A stretch of DNA of 64,000 nt from Chloroflexota bacterium. GTDB lineage: Bacteria; Chloroflexota; Dormibacteria; Dormibacterales; Dormibacteraceae. Under the pieces are notes generated by a model. That model was not told the origin of the DNA and searched no databases. It saw nothing but the letters and a program-made list of their open reading frames with translations. Position 1 is the first letter of the stretch, and each line of letters starts with the position of its first letter. The translations under genes were made by a program, and so were the position numbers. The DNA is taken from contig VBIW01000038.1 in the NCBI GenBank assembly GCA_005880915.1, positions 62,001-126,000 on the forward strand, in the 5' to 3' direction. This document shows positions 23,827 through 31,732 of this stretch, piece by piece.

Positions 23827-24645
23827 CTAAGCCGAAGGAAACGTCCCGAACAGTTTGATCTCGGCGCTCGCCTCTTCCAGATCACTGAGGGCCGCCTCGG
23901 CCGCACCCGCCGCGCCCGCCTCGCCATTGATCGAGAAATCGAGGTAGAACCGGTACTCGAACGGCTGGCCCATCATCGGCCGGCTGTCCAGCCTCGTCAG
24001 GTTCACGCCTCGCCGGGCAAAGCAGTCGAGCGCGTGCGCGAGACTGCCCGGCCGGTGCGCGGTGACGAAGGCGATGGATCCCTTCCACCCGCTGCTCGCT
24101 TCGCGCGGCCGCGCCGGCGCCCCGGACTCGACGACCACGAAGCGCGTGCGATTTTCGGAATCGTCCTGGATCGATTCGGCCAGCACGTAAAGCCCGTACC
24201 TGGCTGCGGCCGCCTTGCTCGCGATGGCCGCGGTGCCCGGCTGCCTCTGCTCGGCGACGGCTCGCGCCGCCCCGGCCGTGTCGTGATAGGCGACGGAGCG
24301 AATCTGCCGCGAGTGCAGGTAGCGGTCGCACTGGGCCAGCGCCTGCGGGTGCGACAGAGCGCGCTCGACCGGACCGGGCCACCCGAGCAGGCAGTGCCTC
24401 ACCGGCAGCACGTGCTCGCGCACCACTCGCAACCCCGGCAGCTCCCAGAGCAGGTCGGATACCTCCTGCACGATGCCGGCGCTGCTGTTCTCCACAGGCA
24501 GCACTGCGGCCTCGACCGCCCCCATGGAAAGCGCATCGAAGGTCAGGCGGAAGGTTGCAAACCCCACCGCCTGGGCGTCCGGGAAGAGCGCGGAAGCCGC
24601 CTCGTCCGAATAGGCGCCCGGCTCCCCCTGGTAAGCAACCTTCAC
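23827..24645 (-). CDS. pheA: Prephenate dehydratase
   Basis: A 272-residue monofunctional enzyme of phenylalanine synthesis converting prephenate to phenylpyruvate. It begins VAYQGEPGAYSDEAA and has VLPVENSSAGIV and the catalytic NRTRFVVV (TRF motif). The C-terminal ACT domain (from ~190; HRPGSLAHALDCFARRGVN, then LDSRPM) is the usual Phe-binding site, so feedback inhibition is expected. The GTG start overlaps the leuA stop as GTGA, which makes pheA the last gene of the ilv-leu operon. That is an unusual partner for branched-chain genes. Confidence 0.93.
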   Translation of the reverse strand: MKVAYQGEPGAYSDEAASALFPDAQAVGFATFRLTFDALSMGAVEAAVLPVENSSAGIVQEVSDLLWELPGLRVVREHVLPVRHCLLGWPGPVERALSHPQALAQCDRYLHSRQIRSVAYHDTAGAARAVAEQRQPGTAAIASKAAAARYGLYVLAESIQDDSENRTRFVVVESGAPARPREASSGWKGSIAFVTAHRPGSLAHALDCFARRGVNLTRLDSRPMMGQPFEYRFYLDFSINGEAGAAGAAEAALSDLEEASAEIKLFGTFPSA

Positions 24646-25904
24646 CCGAAGATCAGGTGTCGAAGGGTATCCGCGACGTGGTTGTGGTCGTGGAGCTGGT
24701 CGGTCACCGGCGGATGCCCGTTGCCCTCGTGCCCGTTGGTGGTCTCCGACATCGCCGCGATCTTGCGCAGGTCCTCGTCGGTGACTTCCTTCTTGGTGTC
24801 CGCCAGCTGAAGGAAGCGCTGCCATGCCGCATCGGCGGGGGCGTCGACCAATGTGATGCCCAACCGATTCAGCCGGTGGTGAAACGCATGGCGGCCGGAC
24901 CGCGCCGTAAGCACGATTTTCGAGTCGGACAGCCCGACGTCCTCCGGTTTCATGATCTCGTAGTTCAACCGGTCCTTCAGCACACCGTCCTGGTGGATGC
25001 CCGACGCGTGGGCGAAGGCGTTGGCCCCGACCACCGCCTTGTTCGGCTGCACCGGCGTGCCAGTCAGCTCGGAGACGAGGCGCGACGTGCGGGTGATCTC
25101 GGTCGTGTTGACGCCGCACTCGAGCCCGAGCTTGGCCTGGCGCACGCGCAGCAGCATCACGACTTCCTCGAGCGACGTGTTGCCCGCGCGCTCGCCAATG
25201 CCGTTGATCGTGCACTCGACGCGCCGAGCCCCGGCCGACAGTGCGGCCAGCGTGTTGGCCACCGCGAGCCCGAGGTCGTTGTGGCAGTGCACCGAGAAGA
25301 GCGCCCTCTCGCTGCCGCGCGCTTCGTTGATGACGCGTCGCACCAGCTCGCCGAACTCATACGGCAGGCAGTAGCCGGTGGTGTCCGGGATGTTGATGAC
25401 GTTCGCGCCCGCGGCGATCATCGTCTCGACCGTCTCGACCAGGTAGTCGGGGTCCGCGCGTCCGGCGTCCTCCGGCGAGTACTGCACGTTCTCGCACAGC
25501 GACCGCGCGTACGCGACCGCCTCCGCACCACGCTTGAGCACTTCATCGCGAGTCATGCCGAGCTTGCGGTTGATGTGAACATCGGAAACCGAAAGCACAA
25601 TGTGAATCTGCGGGTCCTCCGCCTCCTTGATGGCGCCCCACACGGCGTCGATGTCCTCGCGCACCGCCCGCGCGAGCGCGGTCACCGTGGCGCCGCGAAT
25701 CTCGCGCGCGATCCTCCGGCACGCCTCAAAGTCGCCGGGTGAGGAGATCGGAAAGCCCGCCTCGATGACATCGACGCCGAGCTTCTCGAGCTGCCGAGCG
25801 ATGCGCAGCTTGGAGTTCGAGTCGAGGTGGAAGCCTGGCGACTGCTCGCCGTCGCGCAGCGTCGTGTCGAAGATGAATACTCGGTCCGGACTTGCGTCTT
25901 TCAT
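24642..25904 (-). CDS. leuA: 2-isopropylmalate synthase, short form without the regulatory domain
   Basis: A 420-residue protein. The catalytic barrel has [14 protein letters not shown] (metal Asp), the metal ligands in [12 protein letters not shown], and [14 protein letters not shown]. It condenses acetyl-CoA with 2-oxoisovalerate as the first step of leucine synthesis. Typical LeuA is over 500 residues and ends in a leucine-binding regulatory domain. Here the sequence stops soon after the linker and ends in a His/Asn-rich tail ([10 protein letters not shown] and [14 protein letters not shown]). Feedback control by leucine in the usual way is therefore unlikely. ATG overlaps the ilvC stop by 4 nt, and its stop overlaps the pheA start. 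Confidence 0.9.
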   Translation of the reverse strand: MKDASPDRVFIFDTTLRDGEQSPGFHLDSNSKLRIARQLEKLGVDVIEAGFPISSPGDFEACRRIAREIRGATVTALARAVREDIDAVWGAIKEAEDPQIHIVLSVSDVHINRKLGMTRDEVLKRGAEAVAYARSLCENVQYSPEDAGRADPDYLVETVETMIAAGANVINIPDTTGYCLPYEFGELVRRVINEARGSERALFSVHCHNDLGLAVANTLAALSAGARRVECTINGIGERAGNTSLEEVVMLLRVRQAKLGLECGVNTTEITRTSRLVSELTGTPVQPNKAVVGANAFAHASGIHQDGVLKDRLNYEIMKPEDVGLSDSKIVLTARSGRHAFHHRLNRLGITLVDAPADAAWQRFLQLADTKKEVTDEDLRKIAAMSETTNGHEGNGHPPVTDQLHDHNHVADTLRHLIFG

Positions 25905-26893
25905 TTTTCTACAGGCTCCAACCAGGTCATCATCGAGCGCAGGTCTCGCCCGACCTTTTCGATTTGGTGATCCGCGTCTTTGCGCCGCATGGCTAGGAAT
26001 CCCTCTCGACCGTTTGAGTTTTCATCCAGCCAGCGCTCGGCGAAGGTGCCGTCCTGGATCTCGCGCAACACCTGCCGCATCTGCTGGCGCACGTGGTCGT
26101 CGATGACGCGAGGACCGGAGACGTAGTCGCCGAACTCAGCGGTGTCGGAGACCGAATAGCGCATGAATCCGAGGCCGCCGCGGTACATCAGGTCGACGAT
26201 CAGCTTCAGCTCGTGCAGCACCTCGAAGTACGCAAGCTCGGGCTGATAACCCGCTTCGACCAGCGTCTCGAAACCGGTCTTGACCAGCGACGCAACTCCT
26301 CCACAGAGGACCGCTTGCTCGCCGAACAGGTCAGTCTCGGTCTCTTCCTTGAATGTGGTCTCGAGCACGCCTGCGCGACCGGCGCCAAGCGCTCGCGCGT
26401 ACGCGAGGGCTCGCTTCCACGCGTGACCTGTCGCGTCCTGGTGCACGGCGATCAAAGCGGGCACGCCCTGCCCTGCGACGTAGGTGCTGCGCAGGAGGTG
26501 GCCCGGACCCTTGGGCGCGATCATCGCCACGTCGATGTCCTGGTTGGGCTTGATCTGGGCGAAGTTGATTGAGAAGCCGTGCGCGAACATCAGCATCGAA
26601 CGGGGCTGAAGGTGGGCCTCGATCGACTCGCGGAACAGCTTGCCCTGGCCGGCGTCGGGCGTGAGCACCATCACGACGGATGCCTCTGAGACCGCCTCGG
26701 GCACGGGGACCGCGCGGAGGCCGTCGGCCTCGACACGCTCGATCGACTTGCTGCCGGGATAAAGACCGACCCGGACGTCTTCGCCGCTGTCGTGCAGGTT
26801 CAACGCATGCGCGCGGCCCTGGCTTCCGTACCCGATGACCGCGACGGGTTCGCCCAGGCTCGGCGGACAGTCGTCGTCGTAATGGATCTTCAT
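25901..26893 (-). CDS. ilvC: Ketol-acid reductoisomerase
   Basis: A 330-residue class I enzyme. It has the Rossmann motif [19 protein letters not shown] with a following GLYPGSKS loop for NADP(H), then [13 protein letters not shown] and the metal-binding helical domain with [17 protein letters not shown]. It isomerises and reduces acetolactate and acetohydroxybutyrate. It is coupled to ilvN upstream and leuA downstream by ATGA overlaps. Confidence 0.97.
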   Translation of the reverse strand: MKIHYDDDCPPSLGEPVAVIGYGSQGRAHALNLHDSGEDVRVGLYPGSKSIERVEADGLRAVPVPEAVSEASVVMVLTPDAGQGKLFRESIEAHLQPRSMLMFAHGFSINFAQIKPNQDIDVAMIAPKGPGHLLRSTYVAGQGVPALIAVHQDATGHAWKRALAYARALGAGRAGVLETTFKEETETDLFGEQAVLCGGVASLVKTGFETLVEAGYQPELAYFEVLHELKLIVDLMYRGGLGFMRYSVSDTAEFGDYVSGPRVIDDHVRQQMRQVLREIQDGTFAERWLDENSNGREGFLAMRRKDADHQIEKVGRDLRSMMTWLEPVEK

Positions 26894-27399
26894 GCGGTTC
26901 TCCTCATCACGACGGGGCCGGAACGAACCACGTCGACAATCCCGTGCCGGGCCAGCTCGTCGACGAAACCGGTGACCTCGTCCGAGCCGCCGGAGAACTC
27001 GACGGTCGTGCCGTCAGGGCCGGTCGAGAGCACCTTCGCGCCTCGCTCGATGAGCGCCTGGACTTCCGCGGCCGCGACAGTGGCCACAACAAGCTCGCGG
27101 TTGTGCAGGTCATCGCCGGTCATGTCCTCGACCTCGAGCACCTCGACCAGCCGCTCGAGCTGCTTGCGCACCTGGTCCGCCTCGGCGTGCCCGTGGTCGA
27201 TTTCCAGCGTGATGCGCGAACGCCCGGGCTGACGGCTCGGACCGATCGAGATGCCGCGGACGTGAAAGCCGCGGCGGCGAAGGACGCCGGCGACCTTGGT
27301 CAGCGTGTTCTGCCCATCCTCAACCAGCAGCGAGAGAACCCGAATCCGAGCCTGAGGAGTGGGTGCTGAAACAGGCGGTTTGGGCTTGATCTCAAGCAT
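26890..27399 (-). CDS. ilvN: Acetolactate synthase small (regulatory) subunit
   Basis: A 169-residue protein. The N-terminal ACT domain (about 20-95; [23 protein letters not shown] is its first strand and helix, residues ~18-40) binds valine in relatives. The C-terminal half is the usual ALS_ss_C region. It confers valine feedback on IlvB. The ATG has GGAGG 9 nt upstream; that same stretch once also encoded the end of ilvB, as the duplicated junctions show. It is separated from ilvB by a 336-bp repeat array. Confidence 0.93.
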   Translation of the reverse strand: MLEIKPKPPVSAPTPQARIRVLSLLVEDGQNTLTKVAGVLRRRGFHVRGISIGPSRQPGRSRITLEIDHGHAEADQVRKQLERLVEVLEVEDMTGDDLHNRELVVATVAAAEVQALIERGAKVLSTGPDGTTVEFSGGSDEVTGFVDELARHGIVDVVRSGPVVMRRTA

Positions 27400-27631
27400 A
27401 TTCGGGAGCCTCCAACATCAGGTCCTCCCCATTCATGGGGAGATGTCGGGCGGAGCCCGACGGAGGGCCTGGAACGAATTTGAAAAGCGGGTCCTCCCCA
27501 TTCATGGGGAGGTGTCGGGCGAAGCCCGACGGAGGGGCTGGTTCGAATTTGAAAAGCGGCTCCTCCCCATTCATGGGGAGGTGTCGGGCGAAGCCCGACG
27601 GAGGGGCTGGTTCCAATTTGATCTCACGCAT
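27392..27631 (-). pseudogene. Repeat-derived frame that starts like ilvN and ends like ilvB
   Basis: A 79-residue frame on the minus strand. It begins MREIKLEPAPPSG (compare ilv[14 protein letters not shown]) with the same GGAGG site, continues through three repeats as PPSGFARHLPMNGE-type units, and ends EAPEYA-stop, the same last six residues as IlvB. It is what one expects when an overlapping ilvB/ilvN junction is tandemly duplicated with the element. It may be translated between ilvB and ilvN, preserving coupling, but no function of its own is evident. Confidence 0.6.
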
Positions 27632-27735
27632 ATTCCGGAGCCTCCCGGAACTTCCCTTCCCCGCTTGCAGGGGAAGGTGACCCAGCCCGCGACGCGGGCT
27701 CGGTCGGATGGGGGCGCTCAATGGGGCACGAACCC
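27400..27735 (+). repeat. Family I tandem repeat array inside the ilvB-ilvN junction
   Basis: Three units of about 70-75 bp: CCTCCCCATTCATGGGGAGG, GTCGGGCGAAGCCCGAC, GGAGGGGC, then a spacer with GAATTTGAAAAGCGG. A CCCCGCTTGCAGGGG variant follows near 27658. Copies of the gene junction (GGAGCCTCC and GCATATTC on the + strand) lie at both edges (27397-27413 and 27737-27755) and in the middle (27629-27646). Hairpin 2 is GGGC-GAA-GCCC here versus GGCGC-GAA-GCGCC elsewhere. Confidence 0.85.
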
Positions 27736-29421
27736 TTACGCATATTCCGGAGCCTCCCGGAACTCATTCAGCCCCTTGCCAAGCGGAACGATCGGATACA
27801 CATTCGCCTCGGGGTCGATGCGAAAGTCGATCAGGAACGGGCCTTTCGTCCGCTCCGCCGCGTCGAAAGAGGGAGCAATGTCCTCGAACTTCTCGACCCG
27901 CAGCGCCGGCAGCCCATAAGCCTCGGCGAGCTTCACGAAGTCCGGCATGTGCGTCAGGTCGACCTGCGAGCGGACACCGCCATAGAAGTCATCCTGGAAC
28001 TGGCGGACCATGCCGAGCGAGAAGTTGTTGAGCAGCACGATCTTCACGTCGAGCTGGTGCTCGACGGCGACCGAGAGCTCCTGCGCGGTCATCACGAACC
28101 CACCCTCGCCCGCCACGCACCACACAGGCAGGTCCGGCCGGGCGAACTTGGCGCCCAGAGCTGCGGGCAGGGCGAAGCCCATCGTGCCCGAGCCACCGGA
28201 GTTTATGAAGAGGCCGGGCCGGTCGTAGTTCCACCACAGCGCGGCCCAGATCTGGTTCTGGCCTACGTCGGCGACGATGATCGCCTCGCTCTCTGCACGC
28301 TTGTACATGTCGATCAGCACGTCCTGCGGCTGGAGCTTGCCGTTCGAGTGCTTGTAGCGCAGGGGGTGCTCCTCCCGCCAGGCGTCGATCTGGGCGAGCC
28401 ACTTGCCCCGGTCCTCCTGGACCCGGTCGACATGGGGCAGCATCGCCTCGAGCGCGAGCCTGGCGTCCGCGACCAGCTCGATGTGCGGGCGCACGTTCTT
28501 TCCCATCTCGGACTCGTCGATGTCGACGTGGATGAAGGTCTTGACGTTGGGCGCGAACTCGGAGAGCTTGGCCGTGACGCGGTCGTCGACTCGCATGCCG
28601 ACCATCATCAGAACGTCCGCGTTCTGGACCGCCTTCAGGCACCAGCCCGTGCCCATGAACCCTGTCATGTGGAGCGAGAGCGGGTGCTTGACCGGGAACG
28701 CGCCGATCCCGAGCAGCGTCGTACCGACCGGCGTGGCGGCAGCCTCGGCCAGCTGCATCAGCTCGCGCTCGCCATGGCTGAGCAGCACCCCGTGGCCGGC
28801 GAGGATCACCGGGCGCTCGGCCCTCGCCAGCGCGTGCGCGGCCTGTCGCGCCCCGTCGAGGTTGACGTGTCCGTTCAACTTGTAGCCCGGCAGATCCAGG
28901 TATTCGGTGTTGATCCGGTCCGCGTCGGCCTGCTGGACGTCCTTGCAGATGTCGATCAGCACGGGGCCCGGACGCCCGGTGGTTGCGATGTGGAACGCCT
29001 CGTGGATGACGCGGGGCAGCTGGTCGATCTTCGTGACCAGGTAGCTGTGCTTGGTCACGGAGCTGGTCGCGCCGATGACGTCCGACTCCTGGAAGGCATC
29101 GCGTCCGACCTGCGTGCTGTTGACCTGCCCAGTGATCGCGATCATCGGCACCGAGTCCATGTATGCGGTGCAGAGCCCGGTGACCAGGTTCAGCGCGCCC
29201 GGGCCCGAGGTGGCGAACACGACGCCAGGCTTGCCGCACGCGCGGGCGTACCCGTCTGCCATGTGGGCCGCGCCCTGCTCGTGTCGGACCAGGATGTGCT
29301 TCAGCTTCGGGTGCTCGGGGAGGTGCTGGTAGATCGGCAGGTTGGCGCCGCCCGGGTAGCCGAAGATGTATTCGACACCTTCGCGCTCCAGCGCCTCCAG
29401 CACCATGTCTGCTCCGGTCAA
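27736..29421 (-). CDS. ilvB: Acetolactate synthase large (catalytic) subunit
   Basis: A 561-residue TPP enzyme. It has the N-terminal FGYPGGANLP and RHEQGAAHMADGYAR (the Glu that activates TPP), the central FAD-associated domain, and the C-terminal VAGEGGFVMTAQEL...LLNN, where the usual GDG reads GEG. It makes acetolactate and acetohydroxybutyrate. TTG start with AGGAG 9 nt upstream. It is preceded by an attenuator and a leucine-rich leader peptide. The last codons (EAPEYA) occur again twice in the downstream repeat array. Confidence 0.96.
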   Translation of the reverse strand: MTGADMVLEALEREGVEYIFGYPGGANLPIYQHLPEHPKLKHILVRHEQGAAHMADGYARACGKPGVVFATSGPGALNLVTGLCTAYMDSVPMIAITGQVNSTQVGRDAFQESDVIGATSSVTKHSYLVTKIDQLPRVIHEAFHIATTGRPGPVLIDICKDVQQADADRINTEYLDLPGYKLNGHVNLDGARQAAHALARAERPVILAGHGVLLSHGERELMQLAEAAATPVGTTLLGIGAFPVKHPLSLHMTGFMGTGWCLKAVQNADVLMMVGMRVDDRVTAKLSEFAPNVKTFIHVDIDESEMGKNVRPHIELVADARLALEAMLPHVDRVQEDRGKWLAQIDAWREEHPLRYKHSNGKLQPQDVLIDMYKRAESEAIIVADVGQNQIWAALWWNYDRPGLFINSGGSGTMGFALPAALGAKFARPDLPVWCVAGEGGFVMTAQELSVAVEHQLDVKIVLLNNFSLGMVRQFQDDFYGGVRSQVDLTHMPDFVKLAEAYGLPALRVEKFEDIAPSFDAAERTKGPFLIDFRIDPEANVYPIVPLGKGLNEFREAPEYA

Positions 29422-29457
29422 TTCAGCGGGCTCCTTTTTAGGCTTCAGAAAATGAGA

Positions 29458-29484
29458 AAGCCCCCACCTCTCGGTCGGGGGCTT
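29458..29484 (-). terminator. Attenuator terminator of the ilv operon leader
   Basis: AAGCCCCC and GGGGGCTT arms (8 bp) with an 11-nt loop, followed on the minus strand by TCTCATTTT. It lies between the leader peptide stop and the ilvB ribosome site. The terminator's first arm GCCCCC can alternatively pair with GGGGGC inside the leader peptide gene (29521-29526), giving the antiterminator expected for ribosome-mediated attenuation. Confidence 0.8.
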
Positions 29485-29507
29485 TTGCGATCTACCTGGT
29501 GGTCTGG

Positions 29508-29594
29508 CTAGGTCGCGCTTGCCCCCGTTTCAACGAGGCCAATAAGGCCCAGAAGGCCGAGGAGCGCTACGAGGCCGCGGGTCGACTTCGCCAT
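29508..29594 (-). CDS. ilvL: ilv operon leader peptide
   Basis: A 28-residue frame starting MAKSTR. Residues 7-21 read GLVALLGLLGLIGLV: seven Leu, two Val and one Ile in a row of fifteen. It ends ETGASAT and stops 23 nt before the terminator stem. Ribosome stalling at the Leu/Val/Ile codons, when charged tRNAs are scarce, would leave the GGGGGC within codons 23-25 free to block the terminator. A ribosome that reaches the stop would cover it and let termination occur. The peptide composition, position, and competing arms together give strong support. Confidence 0.85.
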   Translation of the reverse strand: MAKSTRGLVALLGLLGLIGLVETGASAT

Positions 29595-29632
29595 GAGGTT
29601 GTGAATGTTAACGACCCATCCCCGCCTTCGGG

Positions 29633-29649
29633 TTGTGTCCAGGACACAA
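29633..29649. promoter_or_regulatory. Perfect 17-bp palindrome between ilv leader and leuC
   Basis: TTGTGTCC-A-GGACACAA lies in the gap between the divergent leader peptide (start 29594) and leuC (start 29687). A dimeric regulator here could control both halves of the branched-chain pathway. No regulator gene is adjacent, and promoter boxes are not clear. Confidence 0.6.
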
Positions 29650-29686
29650 ATTTCCGCCCGATGCCGGACGTAGTGTTGTCACTCCA

Positions 29687-31063
29687 ATGGCAAATACCCT
29701 GGCCCAGAAGCTGTGGGACGCCCACGTGGTGCGTTCGGCCCAGGGCGAGCCCGACCTCCTCTTCGTCGACCTGCACCTCGTCCATGAGGTCACCTCGCCC
29801 CAGGCGTTCGAGGGGCTGCGCCTGGCCGGGCGCAAGGTGCGCCGGCCGGATCTGACCGTCGCGACCATGGACCACAACGTGCCGACGCGCGGCGGCGTCC
29901 GGGCCGCCGATGAGCTGTCCCGCAAGCAGATGGACGTGCTCGCCGAGAACTGCCGGCGGGAGGGGATCCCCCTCCACCAGATCGGCAGCAGGCGCCAGGG
30001 CATCGTCCACGTGATCGGGCCCGAGCTCGGCTTGACCCAGCCCGGCATGCTGATCGTCTGCGGCGACTCCCACACCTCGACTCACGGCGCCTTCGGGGCG
30101 CTGGCCTTCGGCATCGGTACCTCCGAGGTGGAGCTTGTGCTCGCCACCCAATGCCTGCCCCAGAAGCGCCAGGGCGACATCGCGGTCGAGGTCTCCGGTG
30201 ACCTGCCTCTCGGGGTCACCGCCAAGGACATCGTGCTCGGCCTGATCGGCACGACCGGCACGTCGCTGGGGCAGGGACACCTCGTCGAGTACCGCGGCCG
30301 CACCATCCGCGGCCTCTCGATGGAAGGCCGCATGACCGTCTGCAACATGTCCATCGAGTGGGGCGCCAAGGCCGGCATGATCGCGCCCGACGAGACGACG
30401 TTCTCCTACCTCGAGGGCCGGCCCCATGCCCCACGCGGCGCCGCCTGGGAGGCTGCGCTGGACAGCTGGCGGGCGCTGACCTCGGACGAAGACGCACCGT
30501 TCGACCGCGTGATCCAGGTCGACGCAACAGAGCTCGAGCCTCACGTCACGTGGGGCACCACCCCGGCCCAGGTCGTGCCTGTCACTGGCCGCGTCCCGTC
30601 GCCACGCTCCGAGACCGACGAGCGCGCGCTGCGCTACATGGACCTGCGGCCCGGCACGGCGCTGGCGGACATCGCGATCGACCGCGTGTTCATCGGCTCT
30701 TGCACCAACGCGCGGCTGGAAGACCTTCGCGCCGCCGCGAGCGTGATCCACGGCCGGCACGTGCACCCGAACGTGCGGGCCATGGTCGTGCCCGGCTCGA
30801 CGTCGGTCAAGCGCGCGGCCGAGGAGGAAGGCCTCGACGCCGTCTTCAAGGCGGCAGGGTTCGAGTGGCGCAACGCCGGCTGCTCGATGTGCCTGGGGAT
30901 GAACCCCGACATCCTGGCGCCGGGCGAACGGTGTGCGTCAACGTCGAACCGAAACTTCGAGGGCCGGCAGGGCTCCGGCGGCCGCACCCACCTGATGAGC
31001 CCGCCAATGGCGGCGGCCGCGGCGATCACGGGCCACCTCGTCGATGTGCGGGAGATCATGTAG
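29687..31063 (+). CDS. leuC: 3-isopropylmalate dehydratase large subunit
   Basis: A 458-residue aconitase-family protein. It has [29 protein letters not shown], the Fe-S ligands in GSCTNAR and [10 protein letters not shown], and the C-terminal [10 protein letters not shown]. With LeuD it interconverts 2- and 3-isopropylmalate using a [4Fe-4S] cluster. ATG 29687 matches the usual family start. It is followed directly by leuD, with no gap between stop and start. Confidence 0.96.
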   Translation: MANTLAQKLWDAHVVRSAQGEPDLLFVDLHLVHEVTSPQAFEGLRLAGRKVRRPDLTVATMDHNVPTRGGVRAADELSRKQMDVLAENCRREGIPLHQIGSRRQGIVHVIGPELGLTQPGMLIVCGDSHTSTHGAFGALAFGIGTSEVELVLATQCLPQKRQGDIAVEVSGDLPLGVTAKDIVLGLIGTTGTSLGQGHLVEYRGRTIRGLSMEGRMTVCNMSIEWGAKAGMIAPDETTFSYLEGRPHAPRGAAWEAALDSWRALTSDEDAPFDRVIQVDATELEPHVTWGTTPAQVVPVTGRVPSPRSETDERALRYMDLRPGTALADIAIDRVFIGSCTNARLEDLRAAASVIHGRHVHPNVRAMVVPGSTSVKRAAEEEGLDAVFKAAGFEWRNAGCSMCLGMNPDILAPGERCASTSNRNFEGRQGSGGRTHLMSPPMAAAAAITGHLVDVREIM

Positions 31064-31651
31064 ATGGACCCGGTCAAAGCCGTTTCCGGCCGGATGGCAC
31101 CGCTCGACCTAGCCGACGTGGACACCGACCAGATCATCCCGAAGCAGTTCTTGAAGCGCATCGAGCGGACGGGCTATGGCCCATTCCTCTTCTATGACTG
31201 GCGCGCGCGGGGCGACTTCGTCCTCGACCGGCCCGAGCACAAGGGCGCGTCCGTGCTTGTCGCGGGTGCGAACTTCGGTTGCGGGTCATCTCGCGAGCAC
31301 GCGCCGTGGGCGCTGCGCGACTTCGGCTTCAAGGCGATCATCGCGCCGAGCTTCGCCGACATCTTCCGCAACAACTGCTACAAGACCGGCCTGCTGGCCG
31401 TGACGCTGCCTGAATCCCAGGTCAGGCACCTGATGGATCTGGTCGCGGAGGACCCGACCGTCGAGGCGATCGTCGATCTGAAAGCGCAGCGAGTGCACGG
31501 CGATGGTTTCGACTACAGGTTCGAGATCGACCCCTTCGCGCGCGAGATGCTGCTCGGCGGCCTGGACGACATCTCGCTGGTCGAACGCCACGACTCAGAA
31601 ATCGCGGCCTACGAGAAAAATCGCCCGGAGTGGCTCCCCGCGGTCAAGTAG
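31064..31651 (+). CDS. leuD: 3-isopropylmalate dehydratase small subunit
   Basis: A 195-residue swivel-domain protein. It has DVDTDQIIPKQFLKRI near the N-terminus and GANFGCGSSREHAPWAL in the middle. It completes the LeuCD enzyme. The ATG immediately follows the leuC TAG, so the pair is translationally coupled. No leuB (isopropylmalate dehydrogenase) is in the window. Confidence 0.95.
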   Translation: MDPVKAVSGRMAPLDLADVDTDQIIPKQFLKRIERTGYGPFLFYDWRARGDFVLDRPEHKGASVLVAGANFGCGSSREHAPWALRDFGFKAIIAPSFADIFRNNCYKTGLLAVTLPESQVRHLMDLVAEDPTVEAIVDLKAQRVHGDGFDYRFEIDPFAREMLLGGLDDISLVERHDSEIAAYEKNRPEWLPAVK

Positions 31652-31732
31652 CTTCACCTCCCCGCTCGCCGGGGAGGTCGGCGGCCACAGGCCGCCGGGT
31701 GGGGGCTCGCGCGCCGATTCCGCCTCGCGAAA
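31652..31732 (+). repeat. Single family I element between leuD and ilvD
   Basis: TTCACCTCCCCGCTCGCCGGGGAGGT hairpin (given as arms CCTCCCC/GGGGAGG), GGCGGCCACAGGCCGCC as hairpin 2 and a GGGTGGGGG tail. It lies between convergent genes and may also act as a bidirectional terminator, although no T tract is present. Confidence 0.8.

Noticed and set aside
27530-27560. T-loop-like GGTTCGAATTT suggesting a tRNA
   Set aside because: No acceptor, D or anticodon arms can be formed, and the sequence is just the spacer of a tandem repeat unit. No tRNA was found in the window.
27421-27610. Regularly spaced repeats resembling a CRISPR array
   Set aside because: The units are repeated over their whole length of 70-75 bp with no variable spacers, and there are no cas genes.
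29458-29484. Terminator for a + strand gene
   Set aside because: No + strand gene ends before it; the stem fits the minus-strand leader with its antiterminator segment.
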